From NCBI RefSeq assembly GCF_019049285.1, contig NZ_JAGMUL010000024.1:29226-93225 (forward strand): a stretch of 64,000 nucleotides of DNA, given 5' to 3'. Source of the DNA: Streptomyces sp. AC550_RSS872 (lineage in GTDB: Bacteria; Actinomycetota; Actinomycetes; Streptomycetales; Streptomycetaceae). Of this stretch, positions 33,423 through 42,099 are shown in pieces; position 1 is the first letter of the stretch, and each line of letters starts with the position of its first letter. The notes under the pieces are model-generated. The model made no database searches. It was not told the DNA's origin and was given only the letters and a program-made list of their open reading frames with translations. The position numbers and the translations under genes are program-made.

Positions 33423-35549
33423 CTACTCGGAGGCGGAAGCGGAACCCTCCGCGTCGCGGTTGGCGAGGGCACGCAGGACGTGATCACGATGGACGACCAT
33501 GCGGCCGTGGGACTTCTTCGGCTCCTCGCCCTCGGCCTCCAGCACCCGCTTGAGGTCGCCGTTGGTCCAGCCGTCGTAGGCGTCACGGTCGAGCATGGCG
33601 AGCCGCTTGAGGACGTCGGTGGTCAGCAGCCGGGGCGCGTCGGCGATGGCGGCGGCGATGTCGGCGAGCGGGTCACGCTCCTCGCCCCGCTCGATGACGC
33701 GCAGCGTGGTGACCCCGTCGCGCAGGGCCTTGGCTCGGTCGGCGATGGCCTTGGCGGGGTCGTCGTCGATGAAGTGGGTGCGGACCGTGATGAACGACTG
33801 GCCCTTGGGCATCTTGATGCCATCGGTGGCCACCACGAGGGTTCCCTTGTCCAGGCCCTGGCGCAGCATGTGCGGGGCGGCGCCTTCCTCAACAGCCTTG
33901 TCACCCAGCGCCATCTTGGCCTGTGACTCGCTGCCCAGCACGAGCGAGGCCCGGGTGTGTGCGCCCTCGCGGACCAGCTTGGGCAGGTTCTGGTCGGTGG
34001 GGTCCTGGGTGCCCTGCCACATCAGCACGTCGACCGCGCGCCCCTGGTTGTGGAGCTTGCGCACCGCCATGAAGTACCGGGAGGTGGCCTTGGAGCCGCC
34101 GTAGGGGCGCTTGGCGTCGTCGACGGCCGGGCACATGAACGCCAACTGCGCCTCGTCCACCGTCACGATCAGGGTGGGGAACACCGCCTTGGGGTCCTTG
34201 CGGCGCACCTCGATGCGGCGGTTCATCTCCTCGACCGCGTCTTCAACCATCTCGGTCGCCTGGATGACGTGGTCATCGGAGGGGCCCTCGATCAGCACGT
34301 CGGCGATGCCCTCGAACATCCCCCAGTCACCGACGCCCTTGAGGTCGGCGATCCAGAACGTCACCGACCGGTCCAGCGCGAGCCACAGAGCGAGCGCACG
34401 CAGCGCTGCGGTCTTGCCCTGGTTGGATCGGCCGGTGATGAGCAGGTGACGCTGGTACAGGCTCAGCTCCACCGCGTCCCCGCGCAGGTCCTGCCCCCAC
34501 GGCGCGCGGCCGGTCTTGTAGTTCGCGGTCATCGTCTCGTCCGTGACCAGCGGAGACGGGCCGATCGGCTCGTCGAGGGCGCCGGAGTCGGCGATCCACA
34601 CCCGGACGGTGCGGGCCGCCTCGGGAATCATGATGAACACCTCGTGCTCATGCCGGTTGAGGTTTTCGGCGAGCTTGCGGCGGCGCTGCTGCACCTCGAC
34701 CGTCGACACCTCCAGGGGCAGGTGGACGTCGACCTCGACCCCGCACCCGGCGATCACGATCGGGGAGAGCATCGCGGCGCCTCCGTCGTCCATGGCCTTG
34801 ATGGCGTTGCGCAGCGCCGGCAGACCCAGGTGACGCAGCGCCTTGACCACGATCGACGGGGTGATCGGCTCCCCCTCACTGCTGCGGACGTTCGCGGGCA
34901 GCGCCCACTGAGGTGCGGCCTGCTGCTTGGAGCCGACGGCCCACATGCCCAGCAGGGCGAACAGCGGACCGAGGATGAGCGCCGGGCCCCACACGATCTG
35001 CACGATGCGGATGAGCAGGGCGATGAAGTCGATGGTGGCCGTGAGCGGGGTGATGACGTCCTTGACGTCGCCGTTGCTGATGGCCATGACGATCCCGAGC
35101 GCGACCAGCGCCCCTATGCCCATGCCGGTGCCGACGGCCGCGCCCTTGGCGACCTCGATCGGGGAGTGCAGCAGGTCCATGCGGCGGCGGTGGCGGGCAT
35201 CGCGGAAGCGCTGAAGGCGCTCCTCCCACTCCTCCGCGAGCTCGTTGTTCCCCGCGGCTTCAGCGGCCCGGATCATGCGCTCGTAGCGGGCACCAGTCCG
35301 GCCGTCCCAGGTGCGGCGGGCCACGATCCGGCCCCCGTTGAACGTGTAGAGGCCATGGCGGGCCACCGCGCGGACGGTGGTCTTGGTGCGCTCGTGGGTG
35401 GCGGCGGTCTTCACCGCGCGGCCGGAGCGCACCCACAGCGGCACCGGACGGGCGGGTGGCGCCTCGGGGACGACGGTCAGCGTGGTCACGGACGCCTCAT
35501 CGGTCGGCGGTTCGGTGTTCTTGTACAGGTGGACGACGTTCTCGGTCAT
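33423..35549 (-). CDS. traB: FtsK/SpoIIIE-type conjugative DNA translocase (TraB/TraSA-like)
   Basis: A 708-residue membrane-bound DNA pump that moves double-stranded element DNA between hyphae. Two transmembrane segments lie near residues 140-210 (GALVALGIVMAIS, WGPALILGPLFALLGMWAV). The ATPase domain has Walker A GRSNQGKT near 375 and Walker B LIVTVDEAQ near 460. A C-terminal winged-helix-like region (about 620-700; VLKRLAMLDRDAYDGWTNGD) should read the clt repeats. ATG 35549. This is the central transfer gene of the element. Confidence 0.93.
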   Translation of the reverse strand: MTENVVHLYKNTEPPTDEASVTTLTVVPEAPPARPVPLWVRSGRAVKTAATHERTKTTVRAVARHGLYTFNGGRIVARRTWDGRTGARYERMIRAAEAAGNNELAEEWEERLQRFRDARHRRRMDLLHSPIEVAKGAAVGTGMGIGALVALGIVMAISNGDVKDVITPLTATIDFIALLIRIVQIVWGPALILGPLFALLGMWAVGSKQQAAPQWALPANVRSSEGEPITPSIVVKALRHLGLPALRNAIKAMDDGGAAMLSPIVIAGCGVEVDVHLPLEVSTVEVQQRRRKLAENLNRHEHEVFIMIPEAARTVRVWIADSGALDEPIGPSPLVTDETMTANYKTGRAPWGQDLRGDAVELSLYQRHLLITGRSNQGKTAALRALALWLALDRSVTFWIADLKGVGDWGMFEGIADVLIEGPSDDHVIQATEMVEDAVEEMNRRIEVRRKDPKAVFPTLIVTVDEAQLAFMCPAVDDAKRPYGGSKATSRYFMAVRKLHNQGRAVDVLMWQGTQDPTDQNLPKLVREGAHTRASLVLGSESQAKMALGDKAVEEGAAPHMLRQGLDKGTLVVATDGIKMPKGQSFITVRTHFIDDDPAKAIADRAKALRDGVTTLRVIERGEERDPLADIAAAIADAPRLLTTDVLKRLAMLDRDAYDGWTNGDLKRVLEAEGEEPKKSHGRMVVHRDHVLRALANRDAEGSASASE

Positions 35550-35602
35550 GCTGGGGTGTCTCCTGACTGCCCCGGGCCGGGGCGGGAGTTCGCGGGAGGT
35601 GC

Positions 35603-35644
35603 CCCGGGGTGGCCGTGTCCGTGGAAAGAGGCGGCCACCCCGGG
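35603..35644. terminator. 13-bp hairpin upstream of traB
   Basis: CCCGGGGTGGCCG (35603-35615) and CGGCCACCCCGGG (35632-35644) lie between the stop of the 105-residue protein and the traB start. It may reduce read-through into traB or process the message. Confidence 0.55.
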
Positions 35645-35656
35645 TGTTGTGGCTGG

Positions 35657-35974
35657 TCAGAACCAGCCGGAGGACTTCTTCGCGGCCTTGGCGCGGGCGG
35701 CTTCGGTGATGAGCCGCTGACGCTCGCCGATCAGGGCGGTCAGTTCGGCGTTCAGCCGGGTCTCGACGGCGGAGCCGACGGAGTCCATCCGGTTCTCCGC
35801 ACCGGCCGTGCTGCGGCCCCGGTGGATGCTGCGGGCGCCGCCCGCCATCGCGCGGCTCATGTCGAGCCGTTCACGGGCGGTCAGCGGCCACCACTCGCCC
35901 CGCTTGACGGCGTTCAGCTTGTTCGTCGTGCGCCGGATCTCCTTGTCCAGGCGGCGAATCTCGGAGCTGCCCAT
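35657..35974 (-). CDS. hypothetical AICE protein
   Basis: A 105-residue, mostly helical and basic protein (SSEIRRLDKEIRRTTNKLNAVKRG at the start and LIGERQRLITEAARAKAAKK at the end), suggestive of a coiled coil. ATG 35974 has a GAAGGGAG site. It is located between the RRQRL-motif protein and traB in the transfer operon. Confidence 0.7.
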   Translation of the reverse strand: MGSSEIRRLDKEIRRTTNKLNAVKRGEWWPLTARERLDMSRAMAGGARSIHRGRSTAGAENRMDSVGSAVETRLNAELTALIGERQRLITEAARAKAAKKSSGWF

Positions 35975-35975
35975 G

Positions 35976-36323
35976 TCAGGTACTCCCTTCGGACCCATAC
36001 GGGTCGGGGTAGGCGCAGGGCACGCAGGTGCCGAGCGAGGTGGGGATGACGTATCCGGCGTCACGCCGGCAGGCCGGGCAGCGGCGGCGGGCGGCGTTGG
36101 CCTTGGCCAGAGCCGCCCACCGGGCCGGGGTCATCGGCCGTACCGGCTTCGCGCAGTCGATCCGGTACAGGTAGGCGACCAACGGCCCACGCCGACGACG
36201 CGGACGCTCCAACTGAGCCGCCACACCCTGACCACCGGGCCGCAGACCTTGCGCGCGCAGTTGGCGGCGGGTGGCGTAGCCGTCCGGGGCGAGATGCCAC
36301 CGGAACACCGGCAGCGCGCCCAT
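35976..36323 (-). CDS. RRQRL-motif-type zinc-binding AICE protein
   Basis: A 115-residue protein. The N-terminus contains ATRRQLRAQGLRPGGQ, typical of this AICE family, and the C-terminus a four-Cys zinc ribbon (RRCPACRRD ... GTCVPCAYP). ATG 36323 overlaps the stop of the upstream DUF2637 gene. The protein is probably nucleic-acid or protein binding; its exact transfer role is not established. Confidence 0.8.
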   Translation of the reverse strand: MGALPVFRWHLAPDGYATRRQLRAQGLRPGGQGVAAQLERPRRRRGPLVAYLYRIDCAKPVRPMTPARWAALAKANAARRRCPACRRDAGYVIPTSLGTCVPCAYPDPYGSEGST

Positions 36324-37450
36324 CAGACCGTTGAAGCGGCTGCGGCCCGCTCAGCGAGCAGGGCATCGCGCAACTTGCGCGCGTTCGTGGGCGATGTGTG
36401 GATCGCACGGCGGATGCCCTCGCCGGTCACCTTCGCGTCCGGCCAATCGGCCGTTGCCTTGCGTGCCTCATCGAGCAACTGCTCCGGGGTGCGCTTCGGG
36501 CGGGGCGATCGAGCCGCCTCGGGGAGTCGACCGGTCGCCCGTCGCGGCGGGGGCGACTCCGCCGCGATGCTCCGCCGCACGGGTGCAACGGCGGCGGGCT
36601 CGATCGGGGCGGCGATGGCGGGCACCGGCTTGAGCGGGGGAATCGACTTGCCCAGGTCGACCGCGACCGGATCCGGCACCGACAGTCGAGTCAGCGTCAA
36701 TACGGGGTCCGGGGTCGATTCCCGCAGCTCAGCCATAGACCGTTTCATTATGGTCTCGGTGGATTCCTCCGCATTCAAGCCCGGGGCGGGATCGAGGGCG
36801 GGGGCGGTGCCGCCGAACATCGACGCGAGCGCGGCATCCGCACCGGCCGTGACCCGATCGCGCTGCACGTCCAGCAGCCTCGATCCGAGCGCCACATCCC
36901 CAACACCGACCTTGCGCGCCAGACGCCACGACTTGAGTTCCGACCACTTCCTGACCCAGCCGGTCGGGTGCTGGGTGGCGCGGGCGCGGTGGTAGGCGAG
37001 GGCCTGCACCAGGTCGGCGGTGCGGCGCTCGTGCTCCGCGTCGCGGCCGTCGGTGTGGACGACGATGCGGCGGGCGAGAAAGGCCATGCCCTCAGCCGAG
37101 ACGGACATACCCATGGGGGTCAGGGCGTAAATGACGGTGCGGCCCATGTCGGGGGCGGCCATCGCGCCCATGACAGCGGCGGCAGCGGGCAGCGCCCACA
37201 AACCGGCGCGGACGATGCGCGGGGAGGACTGGCCCAGCATGGTCAAACCGAGCAGGACCAGGGCGAGCACGGCGGTGGCGCCTTCACCGGCCGCGAGTGC
37301 ACCGAGCGCGGTGCCCTTGCCGTAGGAGTGGCCGATGTTGCTGTACGTGCCGATCCCGCCGAACACGCCCGTGGCGAGCATCGGCACGAACGCGGCAGCC
37401 AGCACACCGATCTGAACATGAGTCAGCTTGGTTGCGCTCAACGGAACCAC
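36323..37450 (-). CDS. DUF2637-type membrane protein, spread or transfer function
   Basis: A 375-residue protein. Four hydrophobic helices (residues about 10-125; for example QIGVLAAAFVPMLATGVF and AVLALVLLGLTMLG) form the DUF2637 region. A cytosolic tail of about 250 residues follows and ends in a helical segment (DEARKATADWPDAKVTGEGI) resembling the HTH-like end of such proteins. GTG 37450 overlaps the upstream gene by 13 bases. It is part of the coupled transfer operon. Confidence 0.8.
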   Translation of the reverse strand: MVPLSATKLTHVQIGVLAAAFVPMLATGVFGGIGTYSNIGHSYGKGTALGALAAGEGATAVLALVLLGLTMLGQSSPRIVRAGLWALPAAAAVMGAMAAPDMGRTVIYALTPMGMSVSAEGMAFLARRIVVHTDGRDAEHERRTADLVQALAYHRARATQHPTGWVRKWSELKSWRLARKVGVGDVALGSRLLDVQRDRVTAGADAALASMFGGTAPALDPAPGLNAEESTETIMKRSMAELRESTPDPVLTLTRLSVPDPVAVDLGKSIPPLKPVPAIAAPIEPAAVAPVRRSIAAESPPPRRATGRLPEAARSPRPKRTPEQLLDEARKATADWPDAKVTGEGIRRAIHTSPTNARKLRDALLAERAAAASTV

Positions 37451-37722
37451 CCCCGCTTCTTCGGCTTGACCTCGGTCTCGGCACGGCTCGCGGTGTCCCG
37501 CAGCGCCTTGCCGCGCGACCTCAGCCGGTCGGCCTCACGCTGAGCGCGGTCGGCCTTCACCGGATCGCTGTAGTCACGGCCCCGGCGCCCGTACACGTCG
37601 GCGGTCATCTGCTGCCGCTCCGACTCCTGCTCAGCCTGGTAGGCCATGCCACGCAGGCGCGGAGCCTGCTGGGCGGCCCACTGCTGTTCCGGGGTCTGCA
37701 TGTCCTTGAATCGGCGACCCAT
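37438..37722 (-). CDS. hypothetical AICE protein
   Basis: A 94-residue, highly charged, helical protein (DPVKADRAQREADRLRSRGKAL). ATG 37722 overlaps the upstream stop as TAATG, so it is translationally coupled. No domain recognised. Confidence 0.72.
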   Translation of the reverse strand: MGRRFKDMQTPEQQWAAQQAPRLRGMAYQAEQESERQQMTADVYGRRGRDYSDPVKADRAQREADRLRSRGKALRDTASRAETEVKPKKRGWFR

Positions 37723-37991
37723 TACGCGGCACCACCCGGCAGGGTCACGCCGGCCGTGCGGTTGGCCACGTCGCGCCGGGCGGTGAGCACCCGGTTCCGG
37801 GCGCGGCGGATACGGCGCGCGTCCAACTCGGTCGGCGTGCGGTCGAGGGTGATGATCTGCGCGTCCAGCAGGTCGACCTCCGCCAGGATGACGGGCAACT
37901 CCTGCTCGATCGCGTCCAGCTCCGCATCCGTCGGCTCGATGAAGTCGGCGAACGCGGTAACAGCGTCCTGAACAGTGACGATGGTCTTCAT
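37722..37991 (-). CDS. DUF6284-like AICE protein
   Basis: An 89-residue helical protein whose N-terminal pattern (FADFIEPTDAELDAIEQELP) is typical of a small family found in AICE transfer operons. It is the first gene of the operon that runs to traB, and is preceded by a hairpin-rich leader at 38032-38144. Confidence 0.75.
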   Translation of the reverse strand: MKTIVTVQDAVTAFADFIEPTDAELDAIEQELPVILAEVDLLDAQIITLDRTPTELDARRIRRARNRVLTARRDVANRTAGVTLPGGAA

Positions 37992-38031
37992 TGGGTCGTG
38001 GTCTCCCTAGCAGGTGGAAACGGCCCGAACA

Positions 38032-38144
38032 GCACCCCCGGAGCTGCAACTCCGGGGGTGCGCGCCGTTGAGGGGAAGAAGGGCCGCACGCATCCGTGCG
38101 GCGCGGCCACCGATCGGCGGCCGGAGTGCCCCGGGCCGGATTCG
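38032..38144 (-). promoter_or_regulatory. hairpin-rich leader upstream of the transfer operon
   Basis: Three perfect hairpins follow one another: GCACCCCCGGAG/CTCCGGGGGTGC (38032-38061), GCCGCACG/CGTGCGGC (38083-38102) and a 7-bp stem GCCGGAT-TCG-ATCCGGC near 38128-38144. The last resembles a tRNA T arm. This could be a terminator of the upstream gene, an attenuator or a structured RNA. Confidence 0.5.
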
Positions 38145-38189
38145 ATCCGGCGCCCTCACGGCGGAATGCCGGGGCGGTGGTGCGAGGGG

Positions 38190-38636
38190 TCAGACGGCGA
38201 GGTACCGACCAGCGGCCGTGACAAGTGCGTCCGTGGCCTGGATCGCGATGTCACGGCAGCCCGCCAGTTCGGACTCGTGGGAGGGACGGCGCATCGCGTA
38301 CGTAGCGTCGACGGCAGCCCGCGCGGCGGCCGCGACAGACGGCATGAGTAACTGCACCCGGAGCAGCGGCACTGTGATCGCGCTGCGGGTGCGGTGGCTT
38401 TCGGCTCGTGCCTCGGCCCAGTCCTCGCCGCGCAGCCGGAGATCCTCACGGACCCACATCGCGCGCCGATGGTCGGCGAGCGCAGCGGCCAGCTCGGCCA
38501 CGGCGGTCAAGCCCTCGGAAAGCGCACGCTCAGCCTCGTCTGCACGTCGGGCGGCGCGCTGACTGGCGTGCTGGATCACGCCGGTAAGCAGTGAGCCCGA
38601 GAGGGTGCCGAGTACGGCGATCAGGGCAGTCAGCAT
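38190..38636 (-). CDS. membrane-anchored KilB-like AICE protein
   Basis: A 148-residue protein with one N-terminal helix (LTALIAVLGTLSGSLLTGVI) and a long helical cytosolic part containing ALADHRRAMWVREDLRL. The layout matches proteins called KilB in Streptomyces plasmids, which are linked to spread and to kil-kor toxicity. That assignment is by resemblance only. ATG 38636 has a GAAAGG site. Confidence 0.6.
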   Translation of the reverse strand: MLTALIAVLGTLSGSLLTGVIQHASQRAARRADEAERALSEGLTAVAELAAALADHRRAMWVREDLRLRGEDWAEARAESHRTRSAITVPLLRVQLLMPSVAAAARAAVDATYAMRRPSHESELAGCRDIAIQATDALVTAAGRYLAV

Positions 38637-38695
38637 GACGGGTGGTCCCTTTCTGGTCCGATGGCTGGGTCGGTACGCGGTGTGGCGGTAGGGGA

Positions 38696-39106
38696 TCAGA
38701 CGGTGGCGATGATGTCGGCGTGGTCGAACGCGAGCGGCGGCAGAGCGTCCAGGGGCCACCACTGGGCGTTGGTCGCGTCATCACCGGCCTCGACGATCGT
38801 TCCGGGAATGACGGTCAGGTGGTAGGCGACGGTGACGTACCTGCCGCGCGGGTCGCGGTCGGGCTGGTCGAACGTGCCGATCTGTTCCAGCTCTTCCGGT
38901 GCTGCGTGGACGCCGGCCTCTTCGGCGAGCTCACGGGCGGCGGCGGCACGGCTCGTCTCACCGGGGTCGACGTGGCCGCCGGGCAGCGCCCACTGGCCCT
39001 TGTGCGGGTCCCAGCCGCGCTCGATCAGCAGGACGTAGCCGTCGGTCGTGGTGACGACGACGTCGGCGGTGTAGCGGATGGTCTCTAAGGTCTCGGTGCA
39101 GGTCAT
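38696..39106 (-). CDS. Nudix hydrolase, Pif-like immunity factor
   Basis: A 136-residue Nudix protein. The complete Nudix box spans GGHVDPGETSRAAAARELA plus EEAG (G-x5-E-x7-RE-x2-EE-x-G). In pSAM2 the Nudix protein Pif blocks redundant transfer into cells that already hold the element, and this gene is in the matching position. A generic nucleotide-cleaning role cannot be excluded. Start is ATG 39106. Confidence 0.82.
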   Translation of the reverse strand: MTCTETLETIRYTADVVVTTTDGYVLLIERGWDPHKGQWALPGGHVDPGETSRAAAARELAEEAGVHAAPEELEQIGTFDQPDRDPRGRYVTVAYHLTVIPGTIVEAGDDATNAQWWPLDALPPLAFDHADIIATV

Positions 39107-39712
39107 GTCGGCTCCTGATCTGCTCAGTTGAAGTAGCGGAGTTTTCCGGCTCCCCGCGCTCCCGCCCGTACGGATCCCGACTGAGCAGGTCCGGACGGAC
39201 GAGAGAGGCAGCCGGCCGCAGCGTGAGGCGCTGCGGAAGCCAGGAAGCGGACCAGAGCTGAGCCGGGCGCCGTCGGCAGGTCCGCGTACCGGCGGGGCCC
39301 CTGGTATGTCGTCGGCCCATGCCGACCTCCCGCAGATCGCAGGGACACGGCTTCACCGGTGCTCCGTTGTCACAGAGCGCCGGTCCCGAGCCGGGAAATT
39401 GGGTGCGTCATCGTCACTGCTCTGACGCCAGCAGGGCGGCGCGCACCAGGTGGCACCCGAGGGGTTGACCTCCCGAAAGGAAGGGATGATCCCCGCGACT
39501 GTTCTCCAGAGCTGGCACGCGGTGCGGGACAGGTTCGCCCACCACTAAGTGGCCGCCGACGGCCGTCACCCGGGCCGCTGCGGGGACGGGGAATCACACC
39601 CCGTCGGCTTGTCACGCTGTTGAGTTGTCAAGGCACTGCCGCTGCCTTCGTACTCACCCCTGCGGGGCTTTCCTCCGGGCGTCACCCCAGGTCACAGGAC
39701 TCCGGGAGAAAG
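39107..39712. other. regulatory gap between Nudix gene and GntR operators
   Basis: About 600 bases with no convincing gene. Short frames (such as minus-strand 39124-39348) have poor codon use. A nine-codon minus-strand leader (GTG near 39660, preceded by GGAGG) is a possible leader peptide. The promoter for the minus-strand pif-transfer genes should lie here. Confidence 0.45.
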
Positions 39713-39806
39713 TGACCTAGGTCGCTTTCGTTGATGTGAAAGCTACCTAGGTCGCTTCTGGGTCGTCAAGTGCCTGCGCGACCCTAATTTCGAGTGACCT
39801 AGGTCA
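39713..39806. promoter_or_regulatory. three ACCTAGGT operators of the GntR repressor
   Basis: Core ACCTAGGT occurs at 39715-39722, 39745-39752 and 39797-39804. The last is a perfect 12-bp palindrome, TGACCTAGGTCA (39795-39806), and lies just before the repressor start, consistent with autorepression. The outer two face the divergent minus-strand promoter. The arrangement resembles KorSA control in pSAM2. Confidence 0.7.
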
Positions 39807-39820
39807 AGTACGCTCTTGGG

Positions 39821-40204
39821 GTGGACTCACAGCAGACGAGGAAGCCCAACGCCCGCGAAATCGCCGCAAGAATCAGAGGCCAGATCGCGGCAGGGACGTT
39901 CGGTCCTGGGGATCGTCTCCCTGCCGGACGGGCCTATGCCAAGAAGCTCGGCGTGTCCCTGATGACCGTGCAGAACGCCTACGCGCAGCTCCGGGAAGAG
40001 GGGCTGGTGGAAGGCGTCTCGGGTAGTGGCACTTACGTTCGCGACGCTGTCCCCGGCGAACCGGGGCCCCGGGAGGCAGCTCAGCACCTGACCAACCTGC
40101 AAGCCGAGGTCGCGCGCATCTCGACCGAACTGGCCGGCCTCGTTGAGCGCGTCCAGCAGCTTGAGGCGGCCGTGGGTCCCACTGAGGGGAAGTCCGGCGC
40201 CTAG
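39821..40204 (+). CDS. short GntR-family transcriptional repressor (KorSA-like)
   Basis: A 127-residue regulator. An N-terminal winged HTH (residues 10-73; SLMTVQNAYAQLREEGLVEG) is followed by a short coiled coil (LTNLQAEVARISTELAGLVE) instead of the large effector domain usual in GntR proteins. GTG 39821 has no Shine-Dalgarno and a TACGCT box seven bases upstream, so the mRNA is probably leaderless. It likely keeps the element in its integrated state by repressing its own gene and the transfer/replication functions. Confidence 0.85.
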   Translation: MDSQQTRKPNAREIAARIRGQIAAGTFGPGDRLPAGRAYAKKLGVSLMTVQNAYAQLREEGLVEGVSGSGTYVRDAVPGEPGPREAAQHLTNLQAEVARISTELAGLVERVQQLEAAVGPTEGKSGA

Positions 40205-40357
40205 TGTCTCTCGCGGTGTGCTTGTCGTCATGCATCTAGCGTGTCCCGGCAAGCGCTCCGTGAGTACGTACTCCCGCCGCCGTCGTACCGAACTAATCCG
40301 AACTTTTGGCTCTCGATGGGGTGTTGGCGCAGCCTGAGCGGCTGCAAGACTGGCCGC

Positions 40358-41143
40358 ATGGCCGAACTCAACGGGAAACCCGTCACCCTCGACGACCTCC
40401 AGAGCCTCGCCCTCACGAACTACGGGCACTTCACGTCAATGCGGATGGAGGACGGCACTGTCCGGGGCTTGTCGCTCCATCTGGACCGGTTGGTGCGCGA
40501 CTGCCGCATCGTCTTCGGTGTCGAGTTGGACCGAGAGCGGACGCTGAACTACATCCGGAAGGCAGCCGACGGCGTCACCGGGGTCGCCGGCCTCCGCGTC
40601 ACGGTCTTCGATCCTGCGATCGACATGGGGCGCCCCAGCAACGCCAAGGACCCACACATCCTGGTCAACCTGCGGCCTGGGGGCGCCATGCCGCCGCCGC
40701 CTCTAACGGCCAAGACCTACACCTTCACCCGCGACAACGCGCAGGTGAAGCACATTGGCCTTTACCCTCAGCTCCGGATTCGCCGTGACGCTCAACTCGC
40801 CGGATTCGACGACGCCGTGTTCATTGAGCCGGACGGTCGGGTTTCCGAGGGGGGCACGTGGAACCTGGGCTTCGTGGATCGGGACGGGACAGTCATCTGG
40901 CCAGAGGCTCCCGTACTCCCCGGCACGACGATGCTGCTGCTCCAGAGCCTCGATGCTCCGAAGCAGATCACCACCCCGGTGCGGCTCGCTGACATCCCGA
41001 ATATGGCGGCTGCGTTCGCAACGAATGTAACGATCGGTGTGCGCTCCGTGAGTGCGCTCGATGACGTGCAGTTCCCACAGGACCACCCCGTGCTCGCAGC
41101 GCTGCGTGACGCCTACGTCGGTATCCCCGGCGAGCGCCTGTAG
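40358..41143 (+). CDS. class IV aminotransferase-like PLP enzyme (AICE cargo)
   Basis: A 261-residue fold-type IV PLP protein (BCAT/ADC-lyase family). The PLP lysine is probably in NAQVKHIGLY and the cofactor Glu in RVSEGGTWNLGF. ATG 40358 is chosen; the frame extending to 40241 has poor codon use. No ribosome site is seen, and AAGACT 10 bases upstream could be a -10 box of a leaderless mRNA. Whether it transaminates amino acids or eliminates pyruvate is not clear. It lies in the cargo segment near attR. Confidence 0.82.
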   Translation: MAELNGKPVTLDDLQSLALTNYGHFTSMRMEDGTVRGLSLHLDRLVRDCRIVFGVELDRERTLNYIRKAADGVTGVAGLRVTVFDPAIDMGRPSNAKDPHILVNLRPGGAMPPPPLTAKTYTFTRDNAQVKHIGLYPQLRIRRDAQLAGFDDAVFIEPDGRVSEGGTWNLGFVDRDGTVIWPEAPVLPGTTMLLLQSLDAPKQITTPVRLADIPNMAAAFATNVTIGVRSVSALDDVQFPQDHPVLAALRDAYVGIPGERL

Positions 41144-41196
41144 ACGCGTGCCGCCATCCCTCACCAGGGACTGGCGACTCACGACAGAGGTAGCCC

Positions 41197-42099
41197 ATGC
41201 CACTCGTTACGAAATGGACCGGACGTGAAGTCAAGGCCCTGCGCGAAGCCGTGCGCATGAGCCTTATGGAGTTTGCCGAGAAGCTCGGGGTATCCGATCG
41301 CATCGTTTCTCGGTGGGAGGCCGACGGTGAACAGGCCTCCCTCCGCATGGTGAATCAGGCCGCCTTGGACACCCTGCTTGCCAAAGCCGACAAGGACGCC
41401 CAAGGACGCTTCGTCGGCATCCTGGCGGCGGATGATGTCCCCGCTCACGCCATCATCGAGCCTGACGGCGAGGAGACGAGCAGCGGCGAATACGTGAAGC
41501 ACCCGGGCGACGGAAAGCTCATGGCGCACATCCCAGAGGGAATCTTTTTGTCAGGTGAGGACGATGAGCCCGTGTGGGTGGACGAATTCCACATAGACAC
41601 GTTCCCGACGACCAATGCCGACTACGCGCGGTTCTGTGCGGCCACTCGGCACCCCGTGCCTGAGCACTGGGAGAACGGCCGATGTCCGCGCGAGCTGTAC
41701 GACCACCCCGTGGTGCACGTGACCTGGCGAGACGCGAACGCGTATGCGGCGTGGGCAGGAAAGTCGCTGCCTTCGGCCGAGCAGTGGGAGAAAGTAGCGC
41801 GCGGTATCTCCGGCCGCACCTTCCCGTGGGGGGACCAGAAGACTGCCGCGAAGTGCAACGTCCGAGAGACCGGCGTGGAGCGCACCACGTCCGTCTCTCG
41901 GTACCACAGCGGCGTTTCGCCTTACGGGGTCTACGACATGGTGGGCAACGTGTGGGAATGGCTCGCAACGCCGACCACGCCAGGGCGGTACCAACTCCGC
42001 GGCAGCGCCTTCACGAGCCCTCTGTTCCGGGGGGCGCCGGCCGTCCCAACGACGCCAACGACACAATGCATGACGACGACACCGGATTCCGCTGCGTAG
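41197..42099 (+). CDS. HTH-formylglycine-generating-enzyme (SUMF1) fusion, frameshifted near the C-terminus
   Basis: A 300-residue product. An XRE-type HTH (residues 8-55; LREAVRMSLMEFAEKLGVSD) is fused to an FGE-sulfatase domain (about 105 onward). FGE landmarks include PVVHVTWRDANAYAAWAGKS, LPSAEQWEKVARG and YDMVGNVWEW. After SPLFRGAPAVP the frame shifts: the next frame encodes NDANDTMHDDDTGFRCVA, the canonical FGE ending, with stop at 42134. One base is missing near 42046-42048, so the annotated end (42099) is wrong for a functional enzyme unless this is a sequencing error. Confidence 0.82.
   Translation: MPLVTKWTGREVKALREAVRMSLMEFAEKLGVSDRIVSRWEADGEQASLRMVNQAALDTLLAKADKDAQGRFVGILAADDVPAHAIIEPDGEETSSGEYVKHPGDGKLMAHIPEGIFLSGEDDEPVWVDEFHIDTFPTTNADYARFCAATRHPVPEHWENGRCPRELYDHPVVHVTWRDANAYAAWAGKSLPSAEQWEKVARGISGRTFPWGDQKTAAKCNVRETGVERTTSVSRYHSGVSPYGVYDMVGNVWEWLATPTTPGRYQLRGSAFTSPLFRGAPAVPTTPTTQCMTTTPDSAA

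Noticed and set aside
37981..38190. A tRNA gene suggested by the T-arm-like hairpin
   Set aside because: No matching acceptor, D or anticodon arms around it on either strand.
39124..39348. 74-codon minus-strand frame upstream of the Nudix gene
   Set aside because: Poor codon use, Ala/Gly/Arg-rich, no ribosome site; treated as regulatory gap.
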